A DNA stretch of 64,000 bases from Variovorax sp. 770b2 (GCF_900115685.1 NZ_FOXJ01000005.1:317594-381593); one strand, 5' to 3'. Positions 49,756 to 59,250 are shown, counted from the first letter of the stretch. Program-made: numbers and translations. Notes: generated by a model from the letters alone, not told the origin.

Positions 49756-52635
49756 TCAGCCTAGGCGTACAAGTTGGTCGCGAAGACGCTCCAACATGGC
49801 GCTGAAGTCAGTCAGACGTTTACGTTCTTGCTCGATCACCGCCGGCGGGGCCTTGGCGACGAAGGCTTCGTTGCTCAGCTTGCCGTGGACCTTGGCGATC
49901 TCGCCTTCGATGCGCGCGATCTCCTTGCCGATGCGAAGCTTCTCTGCCGCCTTGTCGATCTCCATGTGCAGGCACAGGCGCGCTGCGCCCACCACTGCCA
50001 CGGGCGCTGCTTCTGCCGCTGCCGACCACGAAGCCTCGTCGTCGAAGACCTTCACTTCCTTGAGCTTGGCGAGCGCCTGCAGCACCGGCGCCGATTCGCG
50101 CAGGAACGCCGCGCCTTCGGCATCGTCGGCCACCGCGTAGAGAGGCAGGCGCGTGGCGGGCGACACGTTCATCTCGCCGCGCAGCGTGCGGCATGCATCG
50201 ACCAGCGCCTTCAGCCGTGCGACATGCGCCTCGGCCGCCTCGTCGATCTTCTCCGGCTGGCTCTTCGGATAGGCCGCGACCATGATCGACTCGCCTTCGC
50301 GGCCCGCTACCTTCGACACCTTCTGCCACAGCTCTTCCGTGATGAACGGAATCACCGGATGCGCCAGGCGCAGCAGCGTCTCCAGCGTGCGGATCAGCGT
50401 GCGGCGCGTGGCGCGCTTTTGCGATTCGTCGCCGGTCTGGATCTGCACCTTCGCGATTTCCAGGTACCAGTCGCAGAACTCGTCCCACGCGAACTGGTAG
50501 ATCGCGCTGGACACGTTGTCCAGCCGGTACTCCTCGAAACCCTTGGCCACCTCGGCCTCCACGCGCTGCAGCTGCGAGACGATCCAGTAGTCCGCGCGGC
50601 TGAACTTGAGATACCCGTGGGCCGGGCCGCCGACCTTGCATTCTTCCTTCGTGTGTTCCTTGAGGCCGCAGTCCTGGCCTTCGCAGTTCATCAGCACGAA
50701 GCGCGTGGCGTTCCACAGCTTGTTGCAGAAGTTGCGATAGCCCTCGCAGCGCTTCGAATCGAAGTTGATGCTGCGGCCGAGCGAGGCCAGCGATGCAAAG
50801 GTGAAGCGCAGCGCATCGGCGCCGAAGGCAGGAATGCCTTCCGGAAACTCCTTCTGCGTGTTCTTGCGCACCGCGGGCGCCGTCTCGGGCTTGCGCAGAC
50901 CCTGCGTGCGCTTGTCGAGCAGCTCGGGCAGCTCGATACCGTCGATCAGGTCGACCGGGTCGAGCACGTTGCCTTCGGACTTGCTCATCTTCTTGCCCTG
51001 CGCATCGCGCACCACGCCGTGGATGTACACGTCCTTGAACGGCACCTTGCCGGTGAAGTGCTTGGTCATCATGATCATCCGGGCGACCCAGAAGAAGATG
51101 ATGTCGTAGCCCGTCACGAGCACCTGCGAGGGCAGGTACAGGTCCAGGTCCTGCGTCTTCTCGGGCCAGCCCAGGGAAGAGAAGGGCACCAGCGCCGCCG
51201 AGTACCAGGTGTCCAGCACGTCCTCGTCGCGCGTGAGCGTCTTGCCGGGCGCCTTGGCCTGTGCGTCGGCCTCGTTCTCGGCCACGTACCCATGGCCTTC
51301 CTCGTCGTACCACGCAGGGATCTGGTGGCCCCACCAGAGCTGCCGCGAAATCGTCCAGTCCTGGATGTTCTCCATCCAGTGGTTGTAGGTGTTGACCCAG
51401 CTCTCGGGCACGAAGCGCACCTCGCCCGACTTCACCACGTCGATGGCCTTCTGCGCGATCGATTGGCCATCGGCGCCGGGGCGCGTCATCGCCACGTACC
51501 ACTGGTCGGTGAGCATCGGCTCCACGATGGCGCCCGAGCGCGCGCAGCGCGGCACCATGAGCTTGTGCTTCTTCACCTCGATGAGAAGGCCCAGCGCGTC
51601 CAGGTCGGCCACGATGGCCTTGCGCGCCACGAAGCGGTCCATGCCGCGGTACTTCTCGGGTGCGTTGTCGTTGATGGTCGCGTCCAGCGCGAGCACGCCG
51701 ATCATCTCGAGCTTGTGGCGCTGGCCGACGGCATAGTCGTTGTAGTCGTGGGCTGGCGTGACCTTGACCACGCCGGTGCCGAATGCCTTGTCGACATAGT
51801 CGTCCGCGATGATCGGGATCAGCTTGTCCACCAGCGGCAGCTTCACGCGTTGGCCGATCAGGTGCTTGTAGCGCTCGTCCTCCGGATGGACCATCACGGC
51901 CGTGTCGCCGAGCATGGTCTCGGGCCGGGTGGTGGCCACGGTCAGCGTGCCGCTGCCGTCTTCCAGCGGGTAGGCGATGTGCCAGAGCGAGCCGTCTTCC
52001 TCTTCGCTCTCCACTTCGAGGTCGCTCACCGAAGTTTTCAGGACCGGGTCCCAGTTGCCCAGGCGCTTGCCGCGGTAGATGAGGCCTTCTTCGTACAGCT
52101 TCACGAAGGTCTGCGTCACGACCGCCGAGAGGTCGTCGTCCATCGTGAAGTACTCGCGGCTCCAGTCCACCGTGTCGCCCAGGCGGCGCATCTGCTGGGT
52201 GATGGTGTTGCCCGACTTCTCTTTCCACTCCCACACGCGCGCCACGAAGTTCTTGCGGCCCAGGTCATGGCGGCTGACCTTCTGCTCCTGCAGCTGGCGC
52301 TCCACCACGATCTGCGTGGCGATGCCGGCATGGTCGGTGCCCGGCAGCCACAGCGTGTTGTCGCCCTTCATGCGGTGGTAGCGCGTGAGGCTGTCCATGA
52401 TCGTGTGGTTGAACGCATGGCCCATGTGCAGCGTGCCCGTCACGTTCGGGGGCGGCAGCTGGATCGCGAACGACTCGGCGCCCTCCTTGGGCTGCTGCGT
52501 GCCGCGGAAGCCCGCCTTGGCGTAACCGCGCTTCTCCCATTCGGGGCCCCAGTGCGCCTCGATGGCGGCGGGTTCGAACGATTTGGAGAGGCTCTCCAGT
52601 CCAGGTTGGGCGGCAGGGGGGGTGGGTTCGCTCAT
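49756..52635 (-). CDS. valS: Valyl-tRNA synthetase (959 aa)
   Basis: Class I synthetase charging tRNA-Val. The HIGH-type motif is HMGH at 70-73, preceded by PPPNVTGTL; KMSKS at 549-553 with an SEGN following. The C-terminal ~70 residues form the ValRS coiled coil (IGKEIARIEGEIAKVHGKL). Length matches bacterial ValRS. Start 52635 gives the conserved N-terminus; an open frame farther upstream runs through repeat B and is rejected. Confidence 0.97.
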   Translation of the reverse strand: MSEPTPPAAQPGLESLSKSFEPAAIEAHWGPEWEKRGYAKAGFRGTQQPKEGAESFAIQLPPPNVTGTLHMGHAFNHTIMDSLTRYHRMKGDNTLWLPGTDHAGIATQIVVERQLQEQKVSRHDLGRKNFVARVWEWKEKSGNTITQQMRRLGDTVDWSREYFTMDDDLSAVVTQTFVKLYEEGLIYRGKRLGNWDPVLKTSVSDLEVESEEEDGSLWHIAYPLEDGSGTLTVATTRPETMLGDTAVMVHPEDERYKHLIGQRVKLPLVDKLIPIIADDYVDKAFGTGVVKVTPAHDYNDYAVGQRHKLEMIGVLALDATINDNAPEKYRGMDRFVARKAIVADLDALGLLIEVKKHKLMVPRCARSGAIVEPMLTDQWYVAMTRPGADGQSIAQKAIDVVKSGEVRFVPESWVNTYNHWMENIQDWTISRQLWWGHQIPAWYDEEGHGYVAENEADAQAKAPGKTLTRDEDVLDTWYSAALVPFSSLGWPEKTQDLDLYLPSQVLVTGYDIIFFWVARMIMMTKHFTGKVPFKDVYIHGVVRDAQGKKMSKSEGNVLDPVDLIDGIELPELLDKRTQGLRKPETAPAVRKNTQKEFPEGIPAFGADALRFTFASLASLGRSINFDSKRCEGYRNFCNKLWNATRFVLMNCEGQDCGLKEHTKEECKVGGPAHGYLKFSRADYWIVSQLQRVEAEVAKGFEEYRLDNVSSAIYQFAWDEFCDWYLEIAKVQIQTGDESQKRATRRTLIRTLETLLRLAHPVIPFITEELWQKVSKVAGREGESIMVAAYPKSQPEKIDEAAEAHVARLKALVDACRTLRGEMNVSPATRLPLYAVADDAEGAAFLRESAPVLQALAKLKEVKVFDDEASWSAAAEAAPVAVVGAARLCLHMEIDKAAEKLRIGKEIARIEGEIAKVHGKLSNEAFVAKAPPAVIEQERKRLTDFSAMLERLRDQLVRLG

Positions 52636-52720
52636 GGGGAATGCAGAACGGCGCCTTCGAGGGAGCCGTGGGGAGAGAGGGAGATAGCCAGCGATTTTAC
52701 CGGCGCCGACCTCTGTGCCA

Positions 52721-52812
52721 GGAACGCCGCGGAACCGGCTTTGCCGGGCCGCTGGCGTTGCCCCCTGCAAGGGGGTTGGCGAAGCGACACGAAGTGCGCG
52801 AAGGCTGGGGGT
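52721..52812. repeat. Dispersed intergenic repeat B, copy 1
   Basis: Runs from GGAACGCCGCGGAACCGGC to GAAGTGCGCGAAGGCTGGGGG. It is an inverted near-copy of the element at 57270-57365. It fills the gap between the divergent valS and yaaA genes. Confidence 0.75.
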
Positions 52813-52834
52813 GGGCCTATCCCATAATTCCGGG

Positions 52835-53617
52835 ATGCTCTTCCTGCTTTCCCCTGCCAAGTCGCTCGACTACGACACTCCGGTTCCTCCTGAAGTCCCC
52901 GCCACCCAACCCCATTTCGAAGCCCCCCGCGGTCCCTCGACCGAGCTGATCAAGATCCTGCGCGAGAAGTCGCCCCTCGAGATTTCCGAACTGATGAACC
53001 TGTCGGACAAGCTCTCCGCCCTCAACGCGGCGCGCTACGAGGCCTGGTCGGCCAGGAGCACCGCGAAGAACGCCCGCCAGGCCGCCTTCGCCTTCGACGG
53101 CGACGTCTACGGCGGCCTCGACGCCCGCAGCTTCACGCCCGCGCAACTGGCCTGGGCGCAGGACCACGTCTGCATCCTCAGCGGCCTCTACGGCCTCCTG
53201 CGCCCGCTCGACCGCCTGCAGCCCTACCGCCTCGAAATGGGCACCCAGCTGGCCAACCGCCACGGCAAGGACCTGTACGCCTTCTGGGGCTCCCGCATCG
53301 CCGGGCACCTGAACGAGCGCCTGGCGGCCGACCGCACGCCGGTCGTCGTCAACGTGGCCTCGCAGGAATACTTCAAGTCGGTCGACCGGAAGGTGCTCAA
53401 GGCCCGCGTGGTCGAATGCGTGTTCCAGGAGTGGAAGGGCGACAAGTACAAGATCGTGAGCTTCTTCGCCAAGCGCGCCCGCGGCCTGCTGGCCCGCTGG
53501 GCCGTGCAGCACAAGGCGGCCACGCCCAAGGCGCTGGAAAAATTCGACCTCGAGGGTTATGGTTTCGACGCCGATGCGTCGACAGCCGAAAGGCTGGTGT
53601 TCAGGAGAAAAGTCTGA
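52835..53617 (+). CDS. yaaA: Peroxide stress protein YaaA, DUF328 (260 aa)
   Basis: Limits intracellular iron and damage during peroxide stress in E. coli. The start LFLLSPAKSLDY, then LYGLLRPLDRLQPYRLEMGT near 120-140 and the C-terminal LEGYGFDADAS are the family landmarks; the protein binds DNA in some homologues. ATG 52835 follows a TATCCCATAATTCC region with a possible CATAAT -10 box at 52822. Translationally coupled to the oxygenase gene (TGATG). Confidence 0.92.
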   Translation: MLFLLSPAKSLDYDTPVPPEVPATQPHFEAPRGPSTELIKILREKSPLEISELMNLSDKLSALNAARYEAWSARSTAKNARQAAFAFDGDVYGGLDARSFTPAQLAWAQDHVCILSGLYGLLRPLDRLQPYRLEMGTQLANRHGKDLYAFWGSRIAGHLNERLAADRTPVVVNVASQEYFKSVDRKVLKARVVECVFQEWKGDKYKIVSFFAKRARGLLARWAVQHKAATPKALEKFDLEGYGFDADASTAERLVFRRKV

Positions 53618-54459
53618 TGTCCCAACCGATCAGTCCGGAGCTGCGCGAATGGCTGGTGGCCCAGCTGGCGGCCGGTCATTCGGTGCCCGCACTGCGTGCG
53701 TCGATGCGCGCGGCCGGCTGGCACGATACGGCCACCGACGTGGCGCTGGCCCAGCTGGAGGCCGGGTTCCCCAATGTCGAGGTGGTGCCGGCACCGGCGC
53801 GCACCGAGATGCCCGGCCCCGATCTGGATGGCGCGCCGCTGTACCTGGATGCCGGCGACCGCCAGGTGCAGGTGCTGCAGACGATGCGGCATCCGCGCGT
53901 CATCGTCTTCGGCAACCTGCTGTCGGCCGAGGAATGCGAAGGGCTGATCGCCGCGGCGCGCGTGCGGCTCGCGCGCTCGCTCACCGTCGAGACGCGCACC
54001 GGCGGCGAAGTGCTCAACGTCGACCGCACCAGCGACGGCATGTTCTTCGAGCGCGGCGAGAACGAGATCGTCGCGCAGCTCGAGCGGCGCCTGGCCACGC
54101 TGCTGCGCTGGCCGCTCGAATTCGGCGAGGGCCTGCAGATCCTGCGCTACGCACCTGGCGCGCAGTACCGCCCGCACTACGACTATTTCGATCCGAACGA
54201 GCCGGGCACGCCCACCATCCTCAAGCGCGGCGGCCAGCGCGTGGCCACGCTCGTGATGTACCTGCAGGAGCCCGAGCAGGGCGGCGCCACCACCTTCCCC
54301 GACGTGGGGCTCGAAGTGGCGCCCGTGCGCGGCACCGGCGTCTTCTTCACCTACGACCGGCCCGACCCCGTCACCCGCACGCTGCATGGCGGTGCGCCGG
54401 TGCTGGCCGGCGAGAAGTGGGTTGCCACCAAGTGGCTGCGAGAGCGCGAATTCAAATGA
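53617..54459 (+). CDS. 2OG-Fe(II) oxygenase, prolyl 4-hydroxylase family (280 aa)
   Basis: Cytosolic alpha-ketoglutarate-dependent dioxygenase. The facial triad is His187-x-Asp189 in HYDYFD and distal His257 in TLHGG; Lys267 in GEKWVATKW is the 2OG-binding residue. The N-terminal ~90 residues are a helical leader absent from minimal P4H enzymes. Likely a protein or peptidyl-proline hydroxylase; the target is unknown. Start ATG overlaps the yaaA stop by one base, with AGGAG at 53602-53606. Confidence 0.85.
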   Translation: MSQPISPELREWLVAQLAAGHSVPALRASMRAAGWHDTATDVALAQLEAGFPNVEVVPAPARTEMPGPDLDGAPLYLDAGDRQVQVLQTMRHPRVIVFGNLLSAEECEGLIAAARVRLARSLTVETRTGGEVLNVDRTSDGMFFERGENEIVAQLERRLATLLRWPLEFGEGLQILRYAPGAQYRPHYDYFDPNEPGTPTILKRGGQRVATLVMYLQEPEQGGATTFPDVGLEVAPVRGTGVFFTYDRPDPVTRTLHGGAPVLAGEKWVATKWLREREFK

Positions 54460-54469
54460 CAGGGAACCG

Positions 54470-55372
54470 ATGAAAGTCACCGCCAACGGGCTGCAGATCG
54501 AGGTCGACGACACTGGGGGCGAAGGGCGCCCCGTCATCCTGCTCATCATGGGCCTGGGCATGCAGCTGGTCGCATGGCCCACCGCCTTCGTGCAGCAGCT
54601 GGTCGACAAGGGCTTTCGCGTGGTGCGCCACGACAACCGCGACATCGGCCTGAGCCAGGGCTTCGACCATGCGGGCGTGCGCAACATCGTGTGGGAGACC
54701 ATCCGCCACCGGCTCGGCCTGAAGGTGCGCTCGGCGTACACGCTGCAGGACATGACGCACGATTCGATCGGCGTGCTCGATGCGCTGGGCATCGAGAAAG
54801 CGCACATCGTCGGCGCCTCGATGGGCGGCATGATCGCGCAGCGCCTGGCCGCCACGGCGCCCGGGCGCACCGCCAGCCTGGTGAGCATCATGAGTTCGAG
54901 CGGTGCGCGCGGCCTGCCCGGCCCGCGCCGCGAGGTGGGCGCGATGCTCATGCGCCGTCCCCTGGGCAAGGGCGAGGCCGAACTCGTGGCGCACAGCATC
55001 CGGTTGCTCCGGCTCATCCAGAGCCCGGCCTATCCGCAGACCGACGCAGAACTGGCCGAGCGCCTCACCTTCAGCATGCGCCGCGCCTACCACCCGGCCG
55101 GGCTGATGCGGCAGATGCTCGCCATCGGCGCCGACGACGAGCGCCCCCAGGTGCTCGCGCGCATCCAGCGCCCGACGCTGGTGCTGCACGGCGAAGCCGA
55201 TGCGCTCGTGCCCATCGCCTGCGGCAAGGACTCGGCTGCGCGCATCCCCGGCTCGACCTTCATTTCAGTTCCCGGCATGGGCCATGACCTCCCGCCCGAG
55301 GTCTGCACGATCCTCGCCAACCACATCGCGCCGTTCGCCCATGCCGCGGACGCCAAGGAAAAGACGCCATGA
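54470..55372 (+). CDS. Alpha/beta-fold hydrolase (300 aa)
   Basis: Soluble alpha/beta hydrolase with the nucleophile elbow GASMGG at 115-120 (Ser118), an acidic EADALVP region near 242 for the triad Asp, and His at the PGMGHD motif near 264. Substrate unknown; members hydrolyse esters or lactones. It lies 10 bases after the oxygenase gene and overlaps queF by four bases (ATGA), so all four genes from yaaA to queF form one unit. Confidence 0.86.
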   Translation: MKVTANGLQIEVDDTGGEGRPVILLIMGLGMQLVAWPTAFVQQLVDKGFRVVRHDNRDIGLSQGFDHAGVRNIVWETIRHRLGLKVRSAYTLQDMTHDSIGVLDALGIEKAHIVGASMGGMIAQRLAATAPGRTASLVSIMSSSGARGLPGPRREVGAMLMRRPLGKGEAELVAHSIRLLRLIQSPAYPQTDAELAERLTFSMRRAYHPAGLMRQMLAIGADDERPQVLARIQRPTLVLHGEADALVPIACGKDSAARIPGSTFISVPGMGHDLPPEVCTILANHIAPFAHAADAKEKTP

Positions 55373-56244
55373 GCCTCGATAACCACCCGGACAATCCCAA
55401 CACCCCCGAGCAATCGCAGCTCGGCCGCGCCTCGGCCTACGCGGACAAATACGACCCTTCGCTGCTCTTTCCCATCGCCCGCGCCACGCAGCGCGAGGCC
55501 ATGGGCATCAAGAGCGATGCGCTGCCCTTCTTCGGCGCCGACCTCTGGACCGCCTTCGAAGTGAGCTGGCTCAATCCGCGCGGCAAGCCGCAACTGGCCA
55601 TCGCGCACTTCACCATTCCCTGCGAAACGCCCAACATCATCGAGAGCAAGTCGTTCAAGCTGTACCTGAACAGCTTCAACAACAGCACCTTCGCGAGCAT
55701 CGAGGCCGTGCGCGAGCACCTGCGCACCGACCTGGCCGAAGCCGCGTGGCGCGGCAGCGACCAGTCGGCCGGCATCGGCGTGAAACTGCTCACACCCGAT
55801 CTCTTCGACCGCGAGCCGGTGCACGAGATCGACGGCCTCGACCTGGACCGCCTCGACATCGAGTGCACCCACTACCAGCCCGCGCCCGAGTTGCTCACGA
55901 GCGACACCACGCAGGTGCATGTGAACGAGACCCTCACCAGCCGATTGCTGAAAAGCAATTGCCTCGTCACCGGCCAGCCCGACTGGGGCAGCGTGCAGAT
56001 CCGCTACAGCGGCCCGCCGATCGACCAGGCCGGGCTGCTCGCGTACATCGTGAGCTTTCGCAACCACAACGAGTTCCACGAGCCGTGCGCCGAGCGGATG
56101 TTCACGGACATCTGGAGCCGCTGCAAACCCACCAAGCTCGCGGTGTATGCGCGCTACACGCGGCGCGGCGGGCTCGACATCAATCCGTTTCGCACGAGCT
56201 GGCCGCAGGCGCTGCCGGCGAACATTCGCACGGCGCGGCAGTAG
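55369..56244 (+). CDS. queF: NADPH-dependent 7-cyano-7-deazaguanine reductase (291 aa)
   Basis: Reduces preQ0 to preQ1 in queuosine biosynthesis. The long type II (E. coli-like) form. Diagnostic stretches: IESKSFKLYLNSFNNSTF near 91-108, catalytic Cys198 in SNCLVTGQPDWG, and FHEPCAERMFTDI near 235-247. Length agrees. It is the last gene of the yaaA operon; no other queuosine gene is in the window. Confidence 0.94.
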   Translation: MSLDNHPDNPNTPEQSQLGRASAYADKYDPSLLFPIARATQREAMGIKSDALPFFGADLWTAFEVSWLNPRGKPQLAIAHFTIPCETPNIIESKSFKLYLNSFNNSTFASIEAVREHLRTDLAEAAWRGSDQSAGIGVKLLTPDLFDREPVHEIDGLDLDRLDIECTHYQPAPELLTSDTTQVHVNETLTSRLLKSNCLVTGQPDWGSVQIRYSGPPIDQAGLLAYIVSFRNHNEFHEPCAERMFTDIWSRCKPTKLAVYARYTRRGGLDINPFRTSWPQALPANIRTARQ

Positions 56245-56356
56245 GCACCACCGAAGCCCCTCTTCATCAATCCGAAACCCGCTCCCCGCCCCCTGTGGCA
56301 TTCTGGATCGACCCCGCGAACCCGCGGTCGAACGAACATCCGGAGCGGAGACAAAA

Positions 56357-57262
56357 ATGGTTGAAGGAAAAGTGGTCGTCGTCACAGGCGCGGGCGGCGG
56401 CATCGGGCGCGACATCGCGCTGGCCATGGCGAAGAACGGCGCAAGAGTGGTGGTCAACGACATCGGCGCTGCGCTCGACGGCGCGGGCGGCAGCGCCGGC
56501 CCGGCGCAGCAGGTGGTGGACGAGATCCGCGCCGCGGGCGGCGAGGCCGTGCCCAATACCGACAGCGTGGCCGATGCCGCGAGCGCCGCGCGCATCGTCG
56601 AATGCGCCGTCGAGAGCTTCGGCCGCATCGACGCGGTGGTCAACAACGCCGGCATCCTGCGTGACCGGTTCTTTCACAAGATGTCGGTGGACGAATGGGA
56701 TGCGGTGCTCAAGGTGCACCTCTACGGCGCCTACTACGTGAGCCGCGCGGCCGCCACGCACTTCAAGGAACAGAACGCGGGCGCGATGGTGCACATGACC
56801 TCGACTTCGGGCCTCATCGGCAACTTCGGGCAGGCCAACTACGCGGCCGCCAAGCTGGGCATCGTGGCGCTCTCCAAATCCATCGCGCTCGACATGCTGA
56901 AGTTCAACGTGCGCTCCAACTGCATCGCGCCCTTCGCGTGGAGCCGCATGATCGGCGCCATTCCCACCGACACCGACGAGCAGCGCGCCCGCGTCGACAA
57001 GATCAAGCAGATGACGCCTGCCAAGGTCGCGCCGCTCGCGGTGTACCTGGCGAGCGATGCGGCCAGCGCCGTGAACGGGCAGATCTTCTCGGTGCGCAAC
57101 AACGAGATCTCGCTCATCAGCCAGCCGCGGCCGGTGCGCTCGGTGCACCGCTCCGAAGGCTGGACGCCGCAGAGCATCGCCGAGCACGCCATGCCCGCGA
57201 TGCGCGCGAGCTTCTACCCGCTGGACCGCTCGGCGGACGTGTTCAGCTGGGACCCGGTTTGA
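56357..57262 (+). CDS. SDR family oxidoreductase, classical type (301 aa)
   Basis: NAD(P)-dependent dehydrogenase. GAGGGIG at 11-17, NNAG near 95, and the canonical active-site Tyr and Lys in ANYAAAKLGI near 160-169 are present, in contrast to the atypical SDR at the left end. The C-terminal ~50 residues extend beyond a 250-aa core and resemble the hydroxyacyl-CoA dehydrogenase branch (MFE-2-like). ATG 56357 follows CGGAGACAAAA. It precedes repeat B and the LysR genes; a link to them is uncertain. Confidence 0.87.
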   Translation: MVEGKVVVVTGAGGGIGRDIALAMAKNGARVVVNDIGAALDGAGGSAGPAQQVVDEIRAAGGEAVPNTDSVADAASAARIVECAVESFGRIDAVVNNAGILRDRFFHKMSVDEWDAVLKVHLYGAYYVSRAAATHFKEQNAGAMVHMTSTSGLIGNFGQANYAAAKLGIVALSKSIALDMLKFNVRSNCIAPFAWSRMIGAIPTDTDEQRARVDKIKQMTPAKVAPLAVYLASDAASAVNGQIFSVRNNEISLISQPRPVRSVHRSEGWTPQSIAEHAMPAMRASFYPLDRSADVFSWDPV

Positions 57263-57269
57263 AATGGAA

Positions 57270-57365
57270 CTCCCCCAGGCTTCGCGCACTTCGTGTCGCT
57301 TCTCCAACCCCCTCGCCGGGGGCGACACCGGCGGCCCGGCGAAGCCGGTTCCGCGGTGTCCCGCG
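57270..57365. repeat. Dispersed intergenic repeat B, copy 2
   Basis: CTCCCCCAGGCTTCGCGCAC to CCGCGGTGTCCCGCG. Reverse complement matches the 52721-52812 element over most of its length. It lies in the 195-base gap between the SDR and the first LysR gene. Confidence 0.75.
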
Positions 57366-57457
57366 AATTGGCCTTGGCGGTTTCATGCGCCGTGGAAGGC
57401 GCACGGCGCCATTCGCCGGACAATGCAGGTTCCTTGCGCTTCCTTCGTGCCCGCCCG

Positions 57458-58348
57458 GTGAATCTGCATTTCGACCTGTTCGACCTGAAACTGTTCGTCT
57501 ACGTGGCGGATGCGCGCAGCCTCACGCGCGGCGCCGAGAAGGCCTGCATCTCGCTGGCCGCCGCCTCCACCCGCATCAAGCAGATGGAAGAGGCGGTGGG
57601 CGGCAAGCTGCTGCACCGCAGCGCGCAGGGCGTGACGCTCACGGCCGCGGGGCAGGCGGTGCTCTATCACGCCAAGCGCGTGATGCAGCAGATGGAGCAC
57701 CTGCGCTGCGACATGCAGGACTTCGGCAAGGGCATCAAGGGCCATGTGCGCGTGTTCGCCAATACCACCTCGATCACCGAGTACCTGCCGCAGAAGCTCG
57801 CCGGGTTTCTCACGCAGCACCCGGCCGTGCAGGTGGACCTGCGCGAATACCTGAGCGAGGAAATCGTGCGCGCGGTGGCCGATGGCGAGGCCGACATCGG
57901 CATCCTCGCGGGCGACGTGCACACGGGCGATTTCGACGCACGCGCCTTCGGCAGCAACCAGCTCGTGCTGGTGGTGCCCAAGACGCATCACCTGGCCGGC
58001 GCGCCTTCCGTGGCCTTTGCCGACACGCTCGACGAGCAGCACGTGGGCCTGCACCACGGGAGCGCCATCCATCGCTTTCTCCAGCGCCGCGCGGAGCTCG
58101 CGGGCCGGGGCTTCAATCCGCGCATCCAGGTCAGCAGCTTCGAGGCGATCTGCTTGATGATCGAGGCGGGCGTGGGCGTCGGCGTGCTGCCGGCCTCCTC
58201 GGCACAGCGGCTGTCGATGGCGATGCAGATTGCGACCGTGTCGCTCAGCGATGCGTGGGCGGAACGCGAGCTCAAGCTCATCGCGCGCAACCGCGAGCAA
58301 CTGCCTGCGTCGGCGCGCGAACTTTTCGACCACCTGGTCGCGCCCTGA
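57458..58348 (+). CDS. LysR family transcriptional regulator, first of a tandem pair (296 aa)
   Basis: N-terminal helix-turn-helix (residues ~5-65) with RGAEKACISLAAASTRIKQME and LTAAGQAVL, followed by a periplasmic-binding-like effector domain. GTG 57458 is the start, giving VNLHFDLFDLKLFVYVADARS, the normal LysR N-terminus. Its neighbour 14 bases downstream is a clear paralogue. It likely senses an acid related to the catabolic cluster that follows, but as the genes are co-directional the target promoter is not certain. Confidence 0.85.
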   Translation: MNLHFDLFDLKLFVYVADARSLTRGAEKACISLAAASTRIKQMEEAVGGKLLHRSAQGVTLTAAGQAVLYHAKRVMQQMEHLRCDMQDFGKGIKGHVRVFANTTSITEYLPQKLAGFLTQHPAVQVDLREYLSEEIVRAVADGEADIGILAGDVHTGDFDARAFGSNQLVLVVPKTHHLAGAPSVAFADTLDEQHVGLHHGSAIHRFLQRRAELAGRGFNPRIQVSSFEAICLMIEAGVGVGVLPASSAQRLSMAMQIATVSLSDAWAERELKLIARNREQLPASARELFDHLVAP

Positions 58349-58362
58349 GCGCGCACCTGCGC

Positions 58363-59250
58363 ATGTCGGCCGACCCGAAATCGCTGCGCCTCTTCGTGGC
58401 CATCGCCGACCACGGCAGCATCAGCGAGGGCGCCAAGCGCTGCCACATCGCGCTCGCGGCGGCCAGCAAGCGCATCTCCGATCTCGAAGCCCGCGCGCGG
58501 CTGCCGCTCCTGGTGCGCCATGCGCGCGGCGTCACGCTCACCTCGGCGGGCCACGGCCTCCTGCTGCATGCGCGCGCCGTGCTCTCGGCCATGGACCGTC
58601 TGGGCGCCGAGCTCGACGATTTCCAGAACGGCGTGGCGGGCGTGGTCAGCATCACGGCCAATGCATCGGCCATCGCGCAGTTCCTGCCCGCGCAGATCGG
58701 CTCGTTCCTCCGGCTGCATCCGGTGCTCAAGATCGACCTGCAGGAGCGCGCCAGCACCGAGGTGGTGAAGGCGGTGCAGGCGGGCCTGGCCGACATCGGC
58801 GTGATCGAGGGCAACACGCCGGCAGAGAACCTCGAATGCCTGCCCTACCGGTCCGACGAGCTGGCGGTGATCGTCGCGCGCGACCATCCGCTCGGCCGCC
58901 GCAAGCGCATCGGCGTGGACGAGGTGCTGCGCCACGACCATATCGTGGTGCGCGAAGGCACGGCGCTGCACCGCGTGCTGCTGAGCGCCGCGCTGGAGGC
59001 GCAGGTGCCGCTCAAGGTGCGCATGCAGGTGGGCAGCTTCGACATGGTCTGCCGCATGGTGGAGCAGGGCGTGGGCATCGGCGTGCTGCCCTATGCCGCG
59101 GTGCTGTCGCAGCTGCAGATACTGAAGCTGCGCTGCCTGAAGCTCGATGCGCCGTGGGCCATGCGCCGCCACCTCTTGTGCGTGCGCAGGCAGCAGGAGC
59201 TCACCGTGGCGGCGCGCTCGGTGCTGGAACACCTCGGCCGGCCCGACTGA
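58363..59250 (+). CDS. LysR family transcriptional regulator, second of a tandem pair (295 aa)
   Basis: Same layout as the upstream gene: HTH region SEGAKRCHIALAAASKRISDLE, then an effector domain with the shared FLPAQIGSFLRLHPVLKIDL block. Length and block order match the first paralogue closely, so a tandem duplication is likely. ATG 58363 is 14 bases after the upstream stop. It ends 107 bases before the enolase-family gene; this gap should carry the operon promoter. Confidence 0.87.
   Translation: MSADPKSLRLFVAIADHGSISEGAKRCHIALAAASKRISDLEARARLPLLVRHARGVTLTSAGHGLLLHARAVLSAMDRLGAELDDFQNGVAGVVSITANASAIAQFLPAQIGSFLRLHPVLKIDLQERASTEVVKAVQAGLADIGVIEGNTPAENLECLPYRSDELAVIVARDHPLGRRKRIGVDEVLRHDHIVVREGTALHRVLLSAALEAQVPLKVRMQVGSFDMVCRMVEQGVGIGVLPYAAVLSQLQILKLRCLKLDAPWAMRRHLLCVRRQQELTVAARSVLEHLGRPD

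Noticed and set aside
49774..52827. A 1017-residue open frame on the plus strand across valS
   Set aside because: Antisense to ValRS, with a biased composition and no conserved motifs.
57293..57457. An upstream extension of the first LysR gene
   Set aside because: The frame runs through repeat B and is Arg/Pro-rich; GTG 57458 gives the normal LysR N-terminus.
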